Source: Terriglobia bacterium
GTDB lineage: Bacteria > Acidobacteriota > Terriglobia > JAJPHL01
Length of the DNA stretch: 64,000 bases
Reading direction: 5' to 3'
Assembly (NCBI GenBank): GCA_021325275.1
Contig: JAJPHL010000047.1
Location: forward strand, 34,895-98,894
The notes below the pieces were generated by a model. That model had not been told where the DNA came from, did no database searches, and was given only the letters and a program-made list of their open reading frames with translations. The position numbers and the translations under genes were made by a program. This document shows positions 26,277-34,707 of the stretch, one piece after another. Position 1 is the first letter of the stretch. Each line of letters starts with the position of its first letter.

Positions 26277-29200
26277 ATGGGGATGATGAAAGCGGCCGCC
26301 CTTCTCTTGTTGCTCCCATTGGCGCACGCGGCGTCTGGAAACGGTTCCGTCGTTTCCAAAGACGGTTCCGGCGACTTCCGCACGGTGCAGGAAGCGGTCA
26401 ACGCCGCGCCGTCGCACTCGCACACGCGCTTCACGATTCACGTGAAGCCCGGCAAGTACGACGAAATCGTCGTGATTCCCTCGGAAAAAACTTGGCTAGC
26501 ACTTGTCGGTGACGACGCGATGTCGACGATCATCACCGGCAACCGCCATACCGGCATGCCGCTTCCGCCAGGCGTGTCGCCCGGCGGCCGCGCGACTATG
26601 ATCACGTTCGATACGCCGACCGTTTTCGTGCAAGCCACCGATTTCCTCGCCGAAAACATCACGTTTGAGAATTCCGCCGGCAATGTCGGGCAAGCGGTCG
26701 CGCTCACGATCATGGCCGATCGCGGTGTCTTCCGGAACTGCCGGTTCCTCGGCTATCAGGACACGCTGCTTGCGCAAGCCGGGCGGCAATACTTCGATCA
26801 CTGCTACATCGAAGGCGCGACGGATTTCATTTTCGGCGGATCGCGCGCGTTCTTCGATCACTGTCACATCCACGCGACGGCCAACGGTTATCTCACGGGC
26901 GCGAATACGACCAAGGATCAGCCGATCGGCTACGTTTTTTCCGAATGCCAAGTCACCGGCGCGCCAGGGGTACAAACTTTTCTCGGGCGGCCGTGGCGTC
27001 CGTGGGCTGCGGCGGCCTTTTTGAACACGGAAATGTCGGACGTGGTGCGTCCGGCGGGTTGGAACAGTTCGAACGATCCGGCGCGCGAGAAGACCGTGCG
27101 CTACGCCGAGTTCGGGAGTCGCGGAGTAGGCGGGGAAATGAAAGATCGCGTGGCATGGGCGCGACGCCTCACCGCCGCCGAGGCCGCGGATTACTCGATG
27201 GAAAAAGTGCTTGCCGGCGACGATGGATGGGATCCGCGGACTGGCACTGTGAAGACCCGCGTCCGCGTGATTCGCGCGACGGGCGTGCGGAAACCCGTTT
27301 TGCCCGCGGGACAAATGCTCGTCGCTATTGTCAACCGCGGCGAATCGAACGCCACCCTGCGCTTGGCCTACAGCGAGAACGGCGTAGTGTGGGAGGCGAT
27401 TCGCGCTCCGATCGCTTGGATGCCCACTGGAAAGCACGTCCGTGATGCGAGATTCCTCCGCGGCCCCGACGACGTCTTTCACGTCGTGTGGGCGGGCGAT
27501 CCGGGCGAGGGTATCGTGTACTCGAGCACGTCCGACTTTGTGGAAAAGAAGGACTCGCGGTTTTTTGAGGCAATGGTCGGGCAAAATGCGCTCAATATCG
27601 CATCGCCGAACATTTTTTACGACGAAGCGTCAATGGAATTCGTGATCACGTGGTCGTCGACGCTCGCGAAGAACGCGATCCAGGCGTTTCAAGAGGAAGT
27701 GGGAACGAATCCGCGCATCTGGTACGCAACGACGCGCGATTTCAAAAAGCTTTCGCCGCCCGCCTTGTTATTCGACAATAATTACGCCACTCGCGATGCC
27801 GTGATTCTGCGCGACGGTGCACGATTCGCCTTGCTGCACTCCGATAGCACGTTTCCCGTGCACAGTTTGCGCGTGGCTTTCTCCAGAAATGTAGGGGGCC
27901 CGTGGGGAGCATCGTCCGACGCCTTCGCGGATAGATTCACGGAATCCCCCGCGGCGGTGCGTGTCGGTGATGCCTGGTGGATTTACGGCTTCAACTCGGA
28001 AACCGGCGCTTCCAATCTGTGGACCACTCGCGATTTCCGCACGTTCACCGAAACTTCGGGCGTGCAGATGCCCAAGGACTATCACCTAACCAGTGTCATG
28101 ATGCTGCCCAAGAGCGTTGTTGAATCCCTCCGCGCCGCGCTAAAGCTGGGCGAGCCGTACAACCCGCCGGTGGAACCGACGTGGCACATGCTCGAACGGC
28201 CGATCAAAATCGCGTTGGCCGGCGACTCCACCGTGAACGACGAAGGCGGCTGGGGAATCGGCTTCCGCGCGTCATTTGGACAGCCGGTGAAGGTCGTGAA
28301 TCTCGCCCGCAATGGACGCTCGACGAAAAGCTTCCGCGACGAAGGATCATGGAATAAAGTGCTCGCTGAGCACGCCGACTATGTGCTGATCCAATTCGGC
28401 CACAATGACGTTCCCGGCAAAGGCGCCGACCGTGAGACGGACGCCGCCACAACGTATCGCGAAAATCTTTCGCGCTTCGTCGACGAAGTTCGCGCCTATG
28501 GGGGCAAGCCGGTGCTCGTGACGTCGATTGTCCGCCGCAATTTCGACGAACACGGCAGGATCAAAGCGGATTCGCTCGTGCCTTACGTCGAAGCGGCGCG
28601 CGAGGTCGCGCGAGAAAAGCAAGTTCTGCTAATCGATTTGTACGAACAAACCAAAGCGCAAGCCGAAGCGCGCGGTGTCGCAGGCAGCGAGGCTTTGGGT
28701 CGAAGAGACGCGCAGGGCAAACTCGACACAACCCATCTCGGCCCGATCGCACAAAAGGAAATCGGCGTGATGGCCGCGAAAAGTTTGGTTTCCGCCGTGC
28801 CGGAGCTGGCGCCGTATTTACACGAGCTGATCCTGTGGCGCGACGCGATGCACCAATCGTCCTCTTGGTACGAAAGCGCGGAGGCGATGCGTGTGGCCGA
28901 TAATTTACTCCTCTATCAGCACGACAACGGCGGATGGGACAAGAACATCGATATGGCCGCGCCGCTTGGTCCTGTGGAATTGGCCGGGCTCGAGAAAGAG
29001 AAACACACCAGCACCGGCCACACCACCATGGACAACGACGCCACGTGGACGCAAACGCAATTCCTGGCGCGCGTCGTCCCGTTTGCGAAAGGGCAGCGCG
29101 CCGAGAGTTATCGCGCGGCGATTCGCCGCGGCCTTTCGTACATGCTTCAAGCGCAATATCCTAACGGCGGATGGCCGCAGTTCTATCCGTTGCGCGACGG

Positions 29201-29858
29201 CTACTGGGATCACATTACTTACAACGACGACGCCATGACCGGCGTGATGGCCACCCTGCGTCTCGCGGCGGCGGGCGAAGGAGGCTTCTCCTTCCTCGAC
29301 GATTCGGAACGCGCGCGCGCCCGCGAAGCCGTGCGGCGCGGCGTACAAATGATTTTGAAAACGCAGGTCGACGTAAAGGGCAAGCTCACCGTGTGGTGCG
29401 CGCAGCACGACGAACACACGCTCGCGCCGGTGCAGGCGCGCTCCTACGAACACATTTCGCTCAGCGGACAGGAGAGCGTCGGCGTCGTCGAGCAATTGAT
29501 GGCCGAGGACCATCCCACGCCCGAGATCGTGCGCGCCATCGAAGCGGCCGTCGAGTGGTTTCGCGCGGTGAAGATCACCGGAATTCGCGTCGAGATGAAG
29601 TCTCTCACCGAGAACCCCAGTCTCAGAGATCGCGCGGTCGTGGCCGATCCCAATGCGCCGCCGCTCTGGGCGCGCTTCTACGAAATCGGCACGAACCGCC
29701 CGATTTTTTCGGGACGCGACGGCGTGGTCCGCTATCGCATGGACGAAATCGAGCAGGAACGCCGCGTCGGATATCGCTGGTACGTCGACCGTCCCGCGCA
29801 ATTGCTCGACGAAGAATATCCCGCCTGGAAAGCCAAGCACGCCGCCGACGCTAGGTAG
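26277..29858 (+). CDS. Four-module secreted pectinase: pectin methylesterase, GH43-like propeller, SGNH acetylesterase and PL10 pectate lyase
   Basis: One uninterrupted frame of 1,193 residues begins with a signal peptide (MKAAALLLLLPLAHA). Module 1 (about 24-325) is pectin methylesterase: QAVAL, GYQDTL, DFIFG and LGRPW are all present. Module 2 (about 330-620) is a five-bladed propeller of GH43/GH32-like type (RPGPD-style repeats, NIASPNIFYDEASMEFVITWSS); the catalytic acids were not resolved. Module 3 (about 642-845) is a CE12-type rhamnogalacturonan acetylesterase (AGDSTVND, ARNGRS, FGHND, DTTHLG). Module 4 (about 850-1190) is a PL10 pectate lyase (DNGGWDKNID, QYPNGGWPQFYP, YNDDAMTGVM, CAQHDEHTL, SLSGQESVGVVEQL, GYRWYVDRPAQLLDEEYPAWK). 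Together they de-esterify, deacetylate and cleave pectin. Separate proteins are the rule for these activities. Confidence 0.9.
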   Translation: MGMMKAAALLLLLPLAHAASGNGSVVSKDGSGDFRTVQEAVNAAPSHSHTRFTIHVKPGKYDEIVVIPSEKTWLALVGDDAMSTIITGNRHTGMPLPPGVSPGGRATMITFDTPTVFVQATDFLAENITFENSAGNVGQAVALTIMADRGVFRNCRFLGYQDTLLAQAGRQYFDHCYIEGATDFIFGGSRAFFDHCHIHATANGYLTGANTTKDQPIGYVFSECQVTGAPGVQTFLGRPWRPWAAAAFLNTEMSDVVRPAGWNSSNDPAREKTVRYAEFGSRGVGGEMKDRVAWARRLTAAEAADYSMEKVLAGDDGWDPRTGTVKTRVRVIRATGVRKPVLPAGQMLVAIVNRGESNATLRLAYSENGVVWEAIRAPIAWMPTGKHVRDARFLRGPDDVFHVVWAGDPGEGIVYSSTSDFVEKKDSRFFEAMVGQNALNIASPNIFYDEASMEFVITWSSTLAKNAIQAFQEEVGTNPRIWYATTRDFKKLSPPALLFDNNYATRDAVILRDGARFALLHSDSTFPVHSLRVAFSRNVGGPWGASSDAFADRFTESPAAVRVGDAWWIYGFNSETGASNLWTTRDFRTFTETSGVQMPKDYHLTSVMMLPKSVVESLRAALKLGEPYNPPVEPTWHMLERPIKIALAGDSTVNDEGGWGIGFRASFGQPVKVVNLARNGRSTKSFRDEGSWNKVLAEHADYVLIQFGHNDVPGKGADRETDAATTYRENLSRFVDEVRAYGGKPVLVTSIVRRNFDEHGRIKADSLVPYVEAAREVAREKQVLLIDLYEQTKAQAEARGVAGSEALGRRDAQGKLDTTHLGPIAQKEIGVMAAKSLVSAVPELAPYLHELILWRDAMHQSSSWYESAEAMRVADNLLLYQHDNGGWDKNIDMAAPLGPVELAGLEKEKHTSTGHTTMDNDATWTQTQFLARVVPFAKGQRAESYRAAIRRGLSYMLQAQYPNGGWPQFYPLRDGYWDHITYNDDAMTGVMATLRLAAAGEGGFSFLDDSERARAREAVRRGVQMILKTQVDVKGKLTVWCAQHDEHTLAPVQARSYEHISLSGQESVGVVEQLMAEDHPTPEIVRAIEAAVEWFRAVKITGIRVEMKSLTENPSLRDRAVVADPNAPPLWARFYEIGTNRPIFSGRDGVVRYRMDEIEQERRVGYRWYVDRPAQLLDEEYPAWKAKHAADAR

Positions 29859-29913
29859 ACTGTCTGCCACTCGACGTCAGAGATGCGCCAGCCCACGCAG
29901 TGGACGAATCGCG

Positions 29914-29933
29914 GAGCCTGCGGTAGCAGGCTC
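29914..29933 (+). terminator. Hairpin downstream of the pectinase gene
   Basis: GAGCCTGC-ggta-GCAGGCTC is a perfect 8-bp stem with a 4-nt loop, 55 nt after the stop codon. There is no U-run after it, so it may be a Rho-type or processing hairpin, or a repeat, and not a classical intrinsic terminator. Confidence 0.4.
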
Positions 29934-29988
29934 GCGGCTGAACTGTCCGCCGGAATCCAAAATTCAAAATGCGTCACTACCGGCGATA

Positions 29989-30323
29989 GTGGCTCAATTT
30001 GAATTTCGATCACAGGGCTTGCGGAAATCGAACCCTTGCGAGTAGGTATGCTTTGTATCAGGGCACGGCTTCAGCCGTGCCGCCAGCACGCCTTGTTCCT
30101 GGGGCTTTAGCCCCTGCGGCTTTCCACTTGGCAAGATTGTGGATCAGCCGTTGTTTGCCGGGGGCTAAAGCCCACTATTTCCAAACGTCTGGGTCGGCAC
30201 GGCTGAAGCCGGGCCCTGATACAAAACGGCTGAGGTCGTGCCCTGATACAAAAGGAGATACAAAGCGGCTGCGCAGACGATTTGCTCGCAGTTCCACCAG
30301 GGATCAAATTCAAATTGAGCCAC
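29989..30323 (-). mobile_element. Non-autonomous TIR element (MITE-like), copy B
   Basis: The reverse complement of this 335-bp block reads like copy A at 21086-21402 throughout. Its ends, GTGGCTCAATTTGAATT and its complement, are perfect here. It carries an extra GGGCACGAC-type palindrome unit beside a TTTGTATCA repeat, so copies differ by tandem change of that module. It ends 56 bp before the aminotransferase start and produces a false N-terminal extension of that gene. Confidence 0.8.
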
Positions 30324-30379
30324 GGACCCTACCGGCTCGTCGCCGGCCAACCGGAAGTTGGCCGCGATATACTGTGTTG

Positions 30380-31561
30380 ATGGAGACCTTTCCGCAACGC
30401 ATCCTGCTTGGTCCAGGGCCGAGCATCATCGATCCGCGCGTTTATCGCGCCTTGTCCACGCCGATCACCGGCCACATGGATCCGCACTTTCTGGGTGTGA
30501 TGAAAGAAGTGCGCTCCAAATTGCGCCGGCTCTTCCGCGCCGACTACGAAGTGACCATCCCGGTCTCCGGCACGGGATCGGCGGGCATGGAAGCGGCCCT
30601 CGTGAATTTTCTCGAACCCGGCGACGACGTTTGCGTGCTCTCGGGCGGATTCTTCGCCGACCGCATGGTGAACATCGCCAGACGCACCGGCGCCAACGTG
30701 CAAGTGATCGAAACAGAGTGGGGATTGCCCACCGATCCCGCACGAGTGTCGCGCGAGTTGGCCGGCAAACGCCTGAAGATGCTGGCCGCGGTGCACGGTG
30801 AAACGTCGACGGGCGTGTTGCAGCCGCTCGAGCCGTTGGCTGCGATCGCCCAGAAGCATGGCGCGCTGTTTGTCGTGGATACGGTGGCCACGCTCGGTGG
30901 AATGGTCATCGAAACGGAAAAAATCGGAATCGACGTCTGCTACAGCGGATCGCAAAAATGCGTGGGATGCCCGCCGGGACTCGCGCCGATCACCGTTTCC
31001 GAGCGCGCCATGTCCGTGCTGCGCGCGCGGAAGGGTCCGGTGCAGAGCTGGTATCTCGACCTGAGCGGCGTGGAAAAATATTGGGGCACGGAGCGGACGT
31101 ATCATCACACCGCGCCGATCTCGTTGATCTACGCGCTCAACGAGGCGCTGAACTTGATCGAAGAAGAAGGTTTGGACGCGCGCTCGGCGCGTCACGCGCG
31201 CAACATCGCCGCGCTCGGCGCGGGGCTTTCCGCCCTGGGCCTCGAGCCGCTGCCGGCGCGCGAGTATCGCATGCCGATGCTGGCGACGGTGCGCATTCCC
31301 GCCGGTGTCGACGACATGCGCGTGCGTTCGCGCCTGCTCGAACGCTTTAACATCGAGATCGCCGGAGGACTGGGCGCGTTCAAAGGCAAACTGTGGCGCA
31401 TCGGCATGATGGGGTCGTCGTCGAGCGAAGGAAACCTGCTGTTGTTACTGGCGGCGCTGGAAATTCTCTTGGCCGAAGAGGGCGTGGGACGCGCGAAAGG
31501 CGCGGGAGTCTCCGCCGCGCAGAGCGCTCTCGAGTCGGCGACGGAGGCGGTACACGCCTGA
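30380..31561 (+). CDS. Class V aminotransferase (alanine-glyoxylate/serine-pyruvate type)
   Basis: A 393-residue PLP enzyme: LLGPGPSIIDPRVYRALSTPITGHMDPHF near the start, VSGTGSAGMEAALVNFLEPGD, AVHGETSTGVLQPLEPL, VDTVATLGGM and the lysine in YSGSQKCVGCPPGLAPI, the Schiff-base segment of alanine-glyoxylate aminotransferases. It would interconvert glyoxylate/glycine or hydroxypyruvate/serine with an amino donor. The start at 30380 follows TATACT by 6 nt, while upstream codons belong to the TIR element. Its stop overlaps the next start (TGATG). Confidence 0.92.
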   Translation: METFPQRILLGPGPSIIDPRVYRALSTPITGHMDPHFLGVMKEVRSKLRRLFRADYEVTIPVSGTGSAGMEAALVNFLEPGDDVCVLSGGFFADRMVNIARRTGANVQVIETEWGLPTDPARVSRELAGKRLKMLAAVHGETSTGVLQPLEPLAAIAQKHGALFVVDTVATLGGMVIETEKIGIDVCYSGSQKCVGCPPGLAPITVSERAMSVLRARKGPVQSWYLDLSGVEKYWGTERTYHHTAPISLIYALNEALNLIEEEGLDARSARHARNIAALGAGLSALGLEPLPAREYRMPMLATVRIPAGVDDMRVRSRLLERFNIEIAGGLGAFKGKLWRIGMMGSSSSEGNLLLLLAALEILLAEEGVGRAKGAGVSAAQSALESATEAVHA

Positions 31562-31743
31562 TGCCGGATTTGCGCGAACAATTGAGCTTGGTCCGCGGCG
31601 AACTGGAGTTGATCAACAAGATCCTGCTTCAGGAGTCGCTGATGGGCTTTCCCGACAGCATGCGGCGAATCAATTTAGCCGAGCGCCGGGAAGAATTGAA
31701 AGCCGAGGAGCGCCGAATCCTCGAGGCGCTGGCGCAAAGTTAG
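31561..31743 (+). CDS. Small coiled-coil protein, 60 aa
   Basis: A short acidic/basic helical protein (LREQLSLVRGELELINKILLQES ... INLAERREELKAEERRILEALAQ) with heptad spacing and no membrane segment. It starts within the stop codon of the aminotransferase (TGATG overlap), so it is translationally coupled to it. I do not recognise the family; it may be a partner or stabiliser of the aminotransferase, but that is a guess. Confidence 0.6.
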   Translation: MPDLREQLSLVRGELELINKILLQESLMGFPDSMRRINLAERREELKAEERRILEALAQS

Positions 31744-31812
31744 CCGGCGCGCTAGAATTCCATTTGTCCGTAGAGATCTGTCCTGTTGTCGTGTTTACCA
31801 CGCGACAAAAAG

Positions 31813-31867
31813 GGATGACGCCGCCGGAGGTCTGGAGGCGAGGAGGGTACTCCAAGCGGCGCCATCC
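31813..31867 (-). terminator. Long-stem terminator for the pal transcript
   Basis: GGATG-CGCCGC pairs with GCGGCG-CATCC (one mismatched pair, loop of about 30 nt). On the minus strand the stem is followed by CTTTTTG. It lies downstream of pal and of the shorter terminator at 31873-31898. Confidence 0.55.
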
Positions 31868-31872
31868 GAAAA

Positions 31873-31898
31873 GCAATCGCTTGAGGAAGAGCGATTGC
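31873..31898 (-). terminator. Intrinsic terminator for pal
   Basis: GCAATCGCT and AGCGATTGC form a perfect 9-bp stem around an 8-nt loop; on the minus strand TTTT follows at once. It begins 29 nt after the pal stop codon. Confidence 0.65.
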
Positions 31899-31926
31899 CA
31901 ACTACCCGGGCGTCAGGCGCGCGAGC

Positions 31927-32682
31927 CTAACGTTTCCGGGTAAAGTCACCGCGGCGATTCCGCTGCCAGCATGATTCGTTCTGCTCCGAGCACACCGGTT
32001 TTTCTTTTCCATAACTGATGGTCGAAAGCTGGCCGGCGGAAACGCCCATGTTCACGAGCGCTTCCTTCACCGCGTTGGCCCGGCGATCGCCCAGGCCCAA
32101 GTTGTATTCTTCCGAGCCGCGCTCGTCGCAATTGCCTTCGATCTGCAAGTTCACGTTGGAATGCGCGCGCAGGAAATTGGCGTTGCCTTGCATCGCCGCT
32201 TTTTGATCGTCGCGGATATCGTACTTGTCGTAGTCGAAGTAGATCGTCTTCACCTCGCGCTTGATGACGGCGTCAAGGTCTTCTTCATGCGGCGGCGGGG
32301 TCGCCGTAATCTCCGGCGCCGACGTCACCGTTACGCGCGCGCTCGCTTCGGCTGTGCCGCCGGGACCGCTGGCCGTCAGGCGGTACGTGGTCGATTGCTG
32401 GGGACGAATCGAGCGGCTGCCCTTCGCCTGCACCGAGCCGATTTCCGGCGAAATGCTGACCGTCGTGGCGTTTTCCGCGCTCCATTCCACGGTGGTCGAT
32501 TGCCCGCGCTCGATCGACGTGGGACTCACCGTGATCGTGGCGGTCGGTTTCGGCGTCGCCGCGGGCGCCGGAGGCGACGCGGGCGGCGGGGGAGTCACGG
32601 GCGCGGGCTTTTTCTTGCAGCCCGCCGCGAGCAAAACCAACATCACACATAAAACCAACAGGCGAAGTTTGCTTTTACGCAT
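31927..32682 (-). CDS. pal: Peptidoglycan-associated lipoprotein Pal (OmpA C-terminal family)
   Basis: The 251-residue protein has a lipoprotein signal with lipobox LAAGC (Cys22), a Pro-rich spacer, an Ig-like domain (TATITVSPTSIERGQSTTVEWSAENATTVSISPEIGSV), then the OmpA/Pal domain: KTIYFDYDKYDIRDDQKAAMQGNANFLRAHSNVNLQIEGNCDERGSEEYNLGLGDRRANAVKEALVNMGV. The NCDERGSEEYN loop binds peptidoglycan. It anchors the outer membrane to the wall, normally with TolB; no tol genes are adjacent. The Ig-like insert between the lipobox and the Pal domain is an uncommon addition. Confidence 0.93.
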   Translation of the reverse strand: MRKSKLRLLVLCVMLVLLAAGCKKKPAPVTPPPPASPPAPAATPKPTATITVSPTSIERGQSTTVEWSAENATTVSISPEIGSVQAKGSRSIRPQQSTTYRLTASGPGGTAEASARVTVTSAPEITATPPPHEEDLDAVIKREVKTIYFDYDKYDIRDDQKAAMQGNANFLRAHSNVNLQIEGNCDERGSEEYNLGLGDRRANAVKEALVNMGVSAGQLSTISYGKEKPVCSEQNESCWQRNRRGDFTRKR

Positions 32683-32695
32683 GAATCTCTCCTCG

Positions 32696-33118
32696 TTAGT
32701 CGGCGCTCAATAGTTTTTTCAGCACCGTTGCCAGCGCCGGACCGGAACTCTTCAATTCCTCCCGCGAGAAAAGCGCCAGTTCCCGCAGGACCCGCTCTCC
32801 CTTGGCCGTGAGACGCACCAGCATCTTGCGGCGATCTTTCTGATGCCGGATGCGGGCGACCAGCCCGTGTGTCGCCAGGCGGTCGATCATCTCCACCGCG
32901 CTGTGGTGGCGCACCAGCATCCGCTGCGCCAGCCGGCCGATGGTCACTTCCACGCCCGGCGGCGATCCCTTGATCGAGAGAAGCGCTTGATATTGTTGCG
33001 GCTCCAAGCCGTGGTCGCGGGCCGCCTGGTCGCGATACGCCAAAAAACGGCGGATCTGAAAGCGCAACTCGGCCAGCAACTGATACTGCTTGACGGTGAG
33101 GTCCTTCCCCGCGGCCAT
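32696..33118 (-). CDS. MarR-family transcriptional regulator
   Basis: A 140-residue winged-helix protein: GLEPQQYQALLSIKGSPPGVEVTIGRLAQRMLVRHHSAVEMIDRLATHGLVARIRHQKDRRKMLVRLTAKGERVL, with a MarR recognition helix and a RHQKDRRK wing. It probably represses its own transcription: two palindromes of one consensus lie upstream, the nearer one over the -10 region. The start at 33118 is placed at the predicted transcription start; an ATG at 33130 falls inside the operator. It ends 14 nt before pal on the same strand, so pal could be partly co-transcribed. Confidence 0.85.
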   Translation of the reverse strand: MAAGKDLTVKQYQLLAELRFQIRRFLAYRDQAARDHGLEPQQYQALLSIKGSPPGVEVTIGRLAQRMLVRHHSAVEMIDRLATHGLVARIRHQKDRRKMLVRLTAKGERVLRELALFSREELKSSGPALATVLKKLLSAD

Positions 33119-33127
33119 CGTTGAAAT

Positions 33128-33146
33128 CATATCGTAGTACGATATG
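33128..33146. promoter_or_regulatory. MarR operator 1
   Basis: CATATCGTA-G-TACGATATG is a perfect 19-bp palindrome covering the -10 region of the marR promoter, whose -35 box (TTGACA on the minus strand) is at 33151-33156. Confidence 0.7.
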
Positions 33147-33162
33147 TTCTTGTCAAGAGGAA

Positions 33163-33179
33163 ATATCGTATAGCGATAT
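33163..33179. promoter_or_regulatory. MarR operator 2
   Basis: ATATCG-N5-CGATAT is the same consensus as operator 1. The two centres are 34 bp apart, and the -35 box lies between them, a layout typical of autoregulation by a dimer. Confidence 0.6.
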
Positions 33180-33258
33180 AAAAAACAGCCCCAAGGGGAT
33201 CCCCTAGGACCTGCCCGGCGCCTGGGCCTCGGCCTGCCGTCGTGCTAACATCGGGCGC

Positions 33259-34698
33259 ATGACTTCCCGCTGCTTCCTTGCTGTGCTGCTGGCCGCCGTG
33301 CCATTGATGGCTCAGGAAACGCCCACCGAGCGCGAGGCCGCGCGCCAAGTGCTCGAAAAAATGGCCGCGCTCGAAAAATCGCTCGATGTCCCCGCCTTCG
33401 TGCGCACGCTCACCGCGCCCAGCGCCGAGCGCGACCGCGTGACGGCGCGCGTGAAGGAACTTTGGGACCAAGACCTGCAAGCCCTCTCCGACGACATCAC
33501 CCGTCATCCCGAAATCGGTTTCGTCGAAAAGCGCTCGGTGGAAAAACTCACGGCGTATCTGAAAGCCCACGGCTTTGAAGTCAAGATGGGCGGCACGGGG
33601 CCGGCGTCGTCGCTCGACACGGCGTTCATCGCGACATATAAAGGTGCGCCCGGCGGTCCCGGCCTCGGCGTGATTCTCGAGTACGACGCGCTGCGCGGCA
33701 CGCAACGCGCGTTTCACGGCGATCAGCACAGTTCGCAAGGTCCCGTGGGAATCGCGGCGGCGGTCGCGATCGCCGAATACCTGGCGCGGTCGAAACAGCC
33801 CGGTAATGTGATTGTCATCGGCACGCCCGGCGAAGAAATGATGCCGCCGAACGCAAAAACGCTGATGCACCAGGCGGGCATGTTCGCGGGCGCCGACATT
33901 TTGGTGCGCAGCCACTCGAGTCCCGCGACGCGGCGTCCCGCGCCGGGATTCGGAACCTGCTGCATGAACATCGACGGCGTGAAATACATTTTCAGCGGCG
34001 CGCCGTCGCATCAACTACAAGCCTGGGACGGCCGCAACGCTTTGGAAGCCGTGATTCATTTGTTCGAAAACATCGACAGCGTGCGCTCGAACATTCGCCC
34101 GGAAGCGCGGATTCAGGGCGTGATCACCGAGGGTGGCGCGGCGCCCAACGTGGTGCCCGACCGCGCGGTGGCCGATTTCTATATTCGATATCCCGACGAG
34201 GTTTATCTCAAACAGATTCGTGAATTCACCGACAACGCCGCGCGCGCCGCCGCGTTATCGACCGGAACGAAAGTGAAAATCGACAACTACGGCCAGGATC
34301 GCGACGGAATTTCCGTGGCCACCCTGGACGAAGTGGGATTCGCCTACATGAAAATGTTCGGTGCGGGAAAAGTTGTGCCCGAGCCGGCCAAGCCGCAAGG
34401 TTACGAAGAAACCGGCAGCGTGTCGCGCGACATTCCGGGCGCGGAGTTCAGTTCCTACTCCTCGAATTTCCCGAATCACACCTATGGCATGGAAGCAGAC
34501 GCGCTCATCGACGTGGGCCATCACGGATTTCTGGTCGACGCGCAAGCGATGGCCGCCGTGCTTTTCGATTTCGCCACGCATCCCGACTATCGCGCCGCGG
34601 TGAAGCGCGAGTTCACCGGCATCAAAGAGTTGTTCGGCGAATACCAAGAGGCGTTGCGCAAAACCTATCGCGTGCCCGAGGTTCCCGAGCCGAAGTAA
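33259..34698 (+). CDS. Secreted M20-family metal-dependent amidohydrolase
   Basis: The 479-residue protein has a signal peptide (CFLAVLLAAVPLMAQ) and the M20/AbgB-like core: ALSDDITRHPEIGFVEKRSVEKLTAYLKAHGFEV, GVILEYDALRGTQRAFHGDQHSS, VIVIGTPGEEMMPPNAKTLMHQAG, and the lid domain with ITEGGAAPNVVPDRAVADFYIRYPD. The usual first-metal motif HACGHN is HGDQHS here, with Asp replacing the Cys, so metal use may differ. Substrate is probably an N-acyl amino acid or peptide. TGC-TAACAT lies 7 nt before the ATG with no Shine-Dalgarno. Confidence 0.85.
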   Translation: MTSRCFLAVLLAAVPLMAQETPTEREAARQVLEKMAALEKSLDVPAFVRTLTAPSAERDRVTARVKELWDQDLQALSDDITRHPEIGFVEKRSVEKLTAYLKAHGFEVKMGGTGPASSLDTAFIATYKGAPGGPGLGVILEYDALRGTQRAFHGDQHSSQGPVGIAAAVAIAEYLARSKQPGNVIVIGTPGEEMMPPNAKTLMHQAGMFAGADILVRSHSSPATRRPAPGFGTCCMNIDGVKYIFSGAPSHQLQAWDGRNALEAVIHLFENIDSVRSNIRPEARIQGVITEGGAAPNVVPDRAVADFYIRYPDEVYLKQIREFTDNAARAAALSTGTKVKIDNYGQDRDGISVATLDEVGFAYMKMFGAGKVVPEPAKPQGYEETGSVSRDIPGAEFSSYSSNFPNHTYGMEADALIDVGHHGFLVDAQAMAAVLFDFATHPDYRAAVKREFTGIKELFGEYQEALRKTYRVPEVPEPK

Positions 34699-34707
34699 AC
34701 TGAAATC

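Noticed and set aside
29999..30379. N-terminal extension of the class V aminotransferase
   Set aside because: The extra residues are translated from the TIR element; the conserved start METFPQRILLGPGP begins at 30380.
31813..31867. Riboswitch on the plus strand
   Set aside because: The position is downstream of both flanking operons, and U-runs on the minus strand fit termination.
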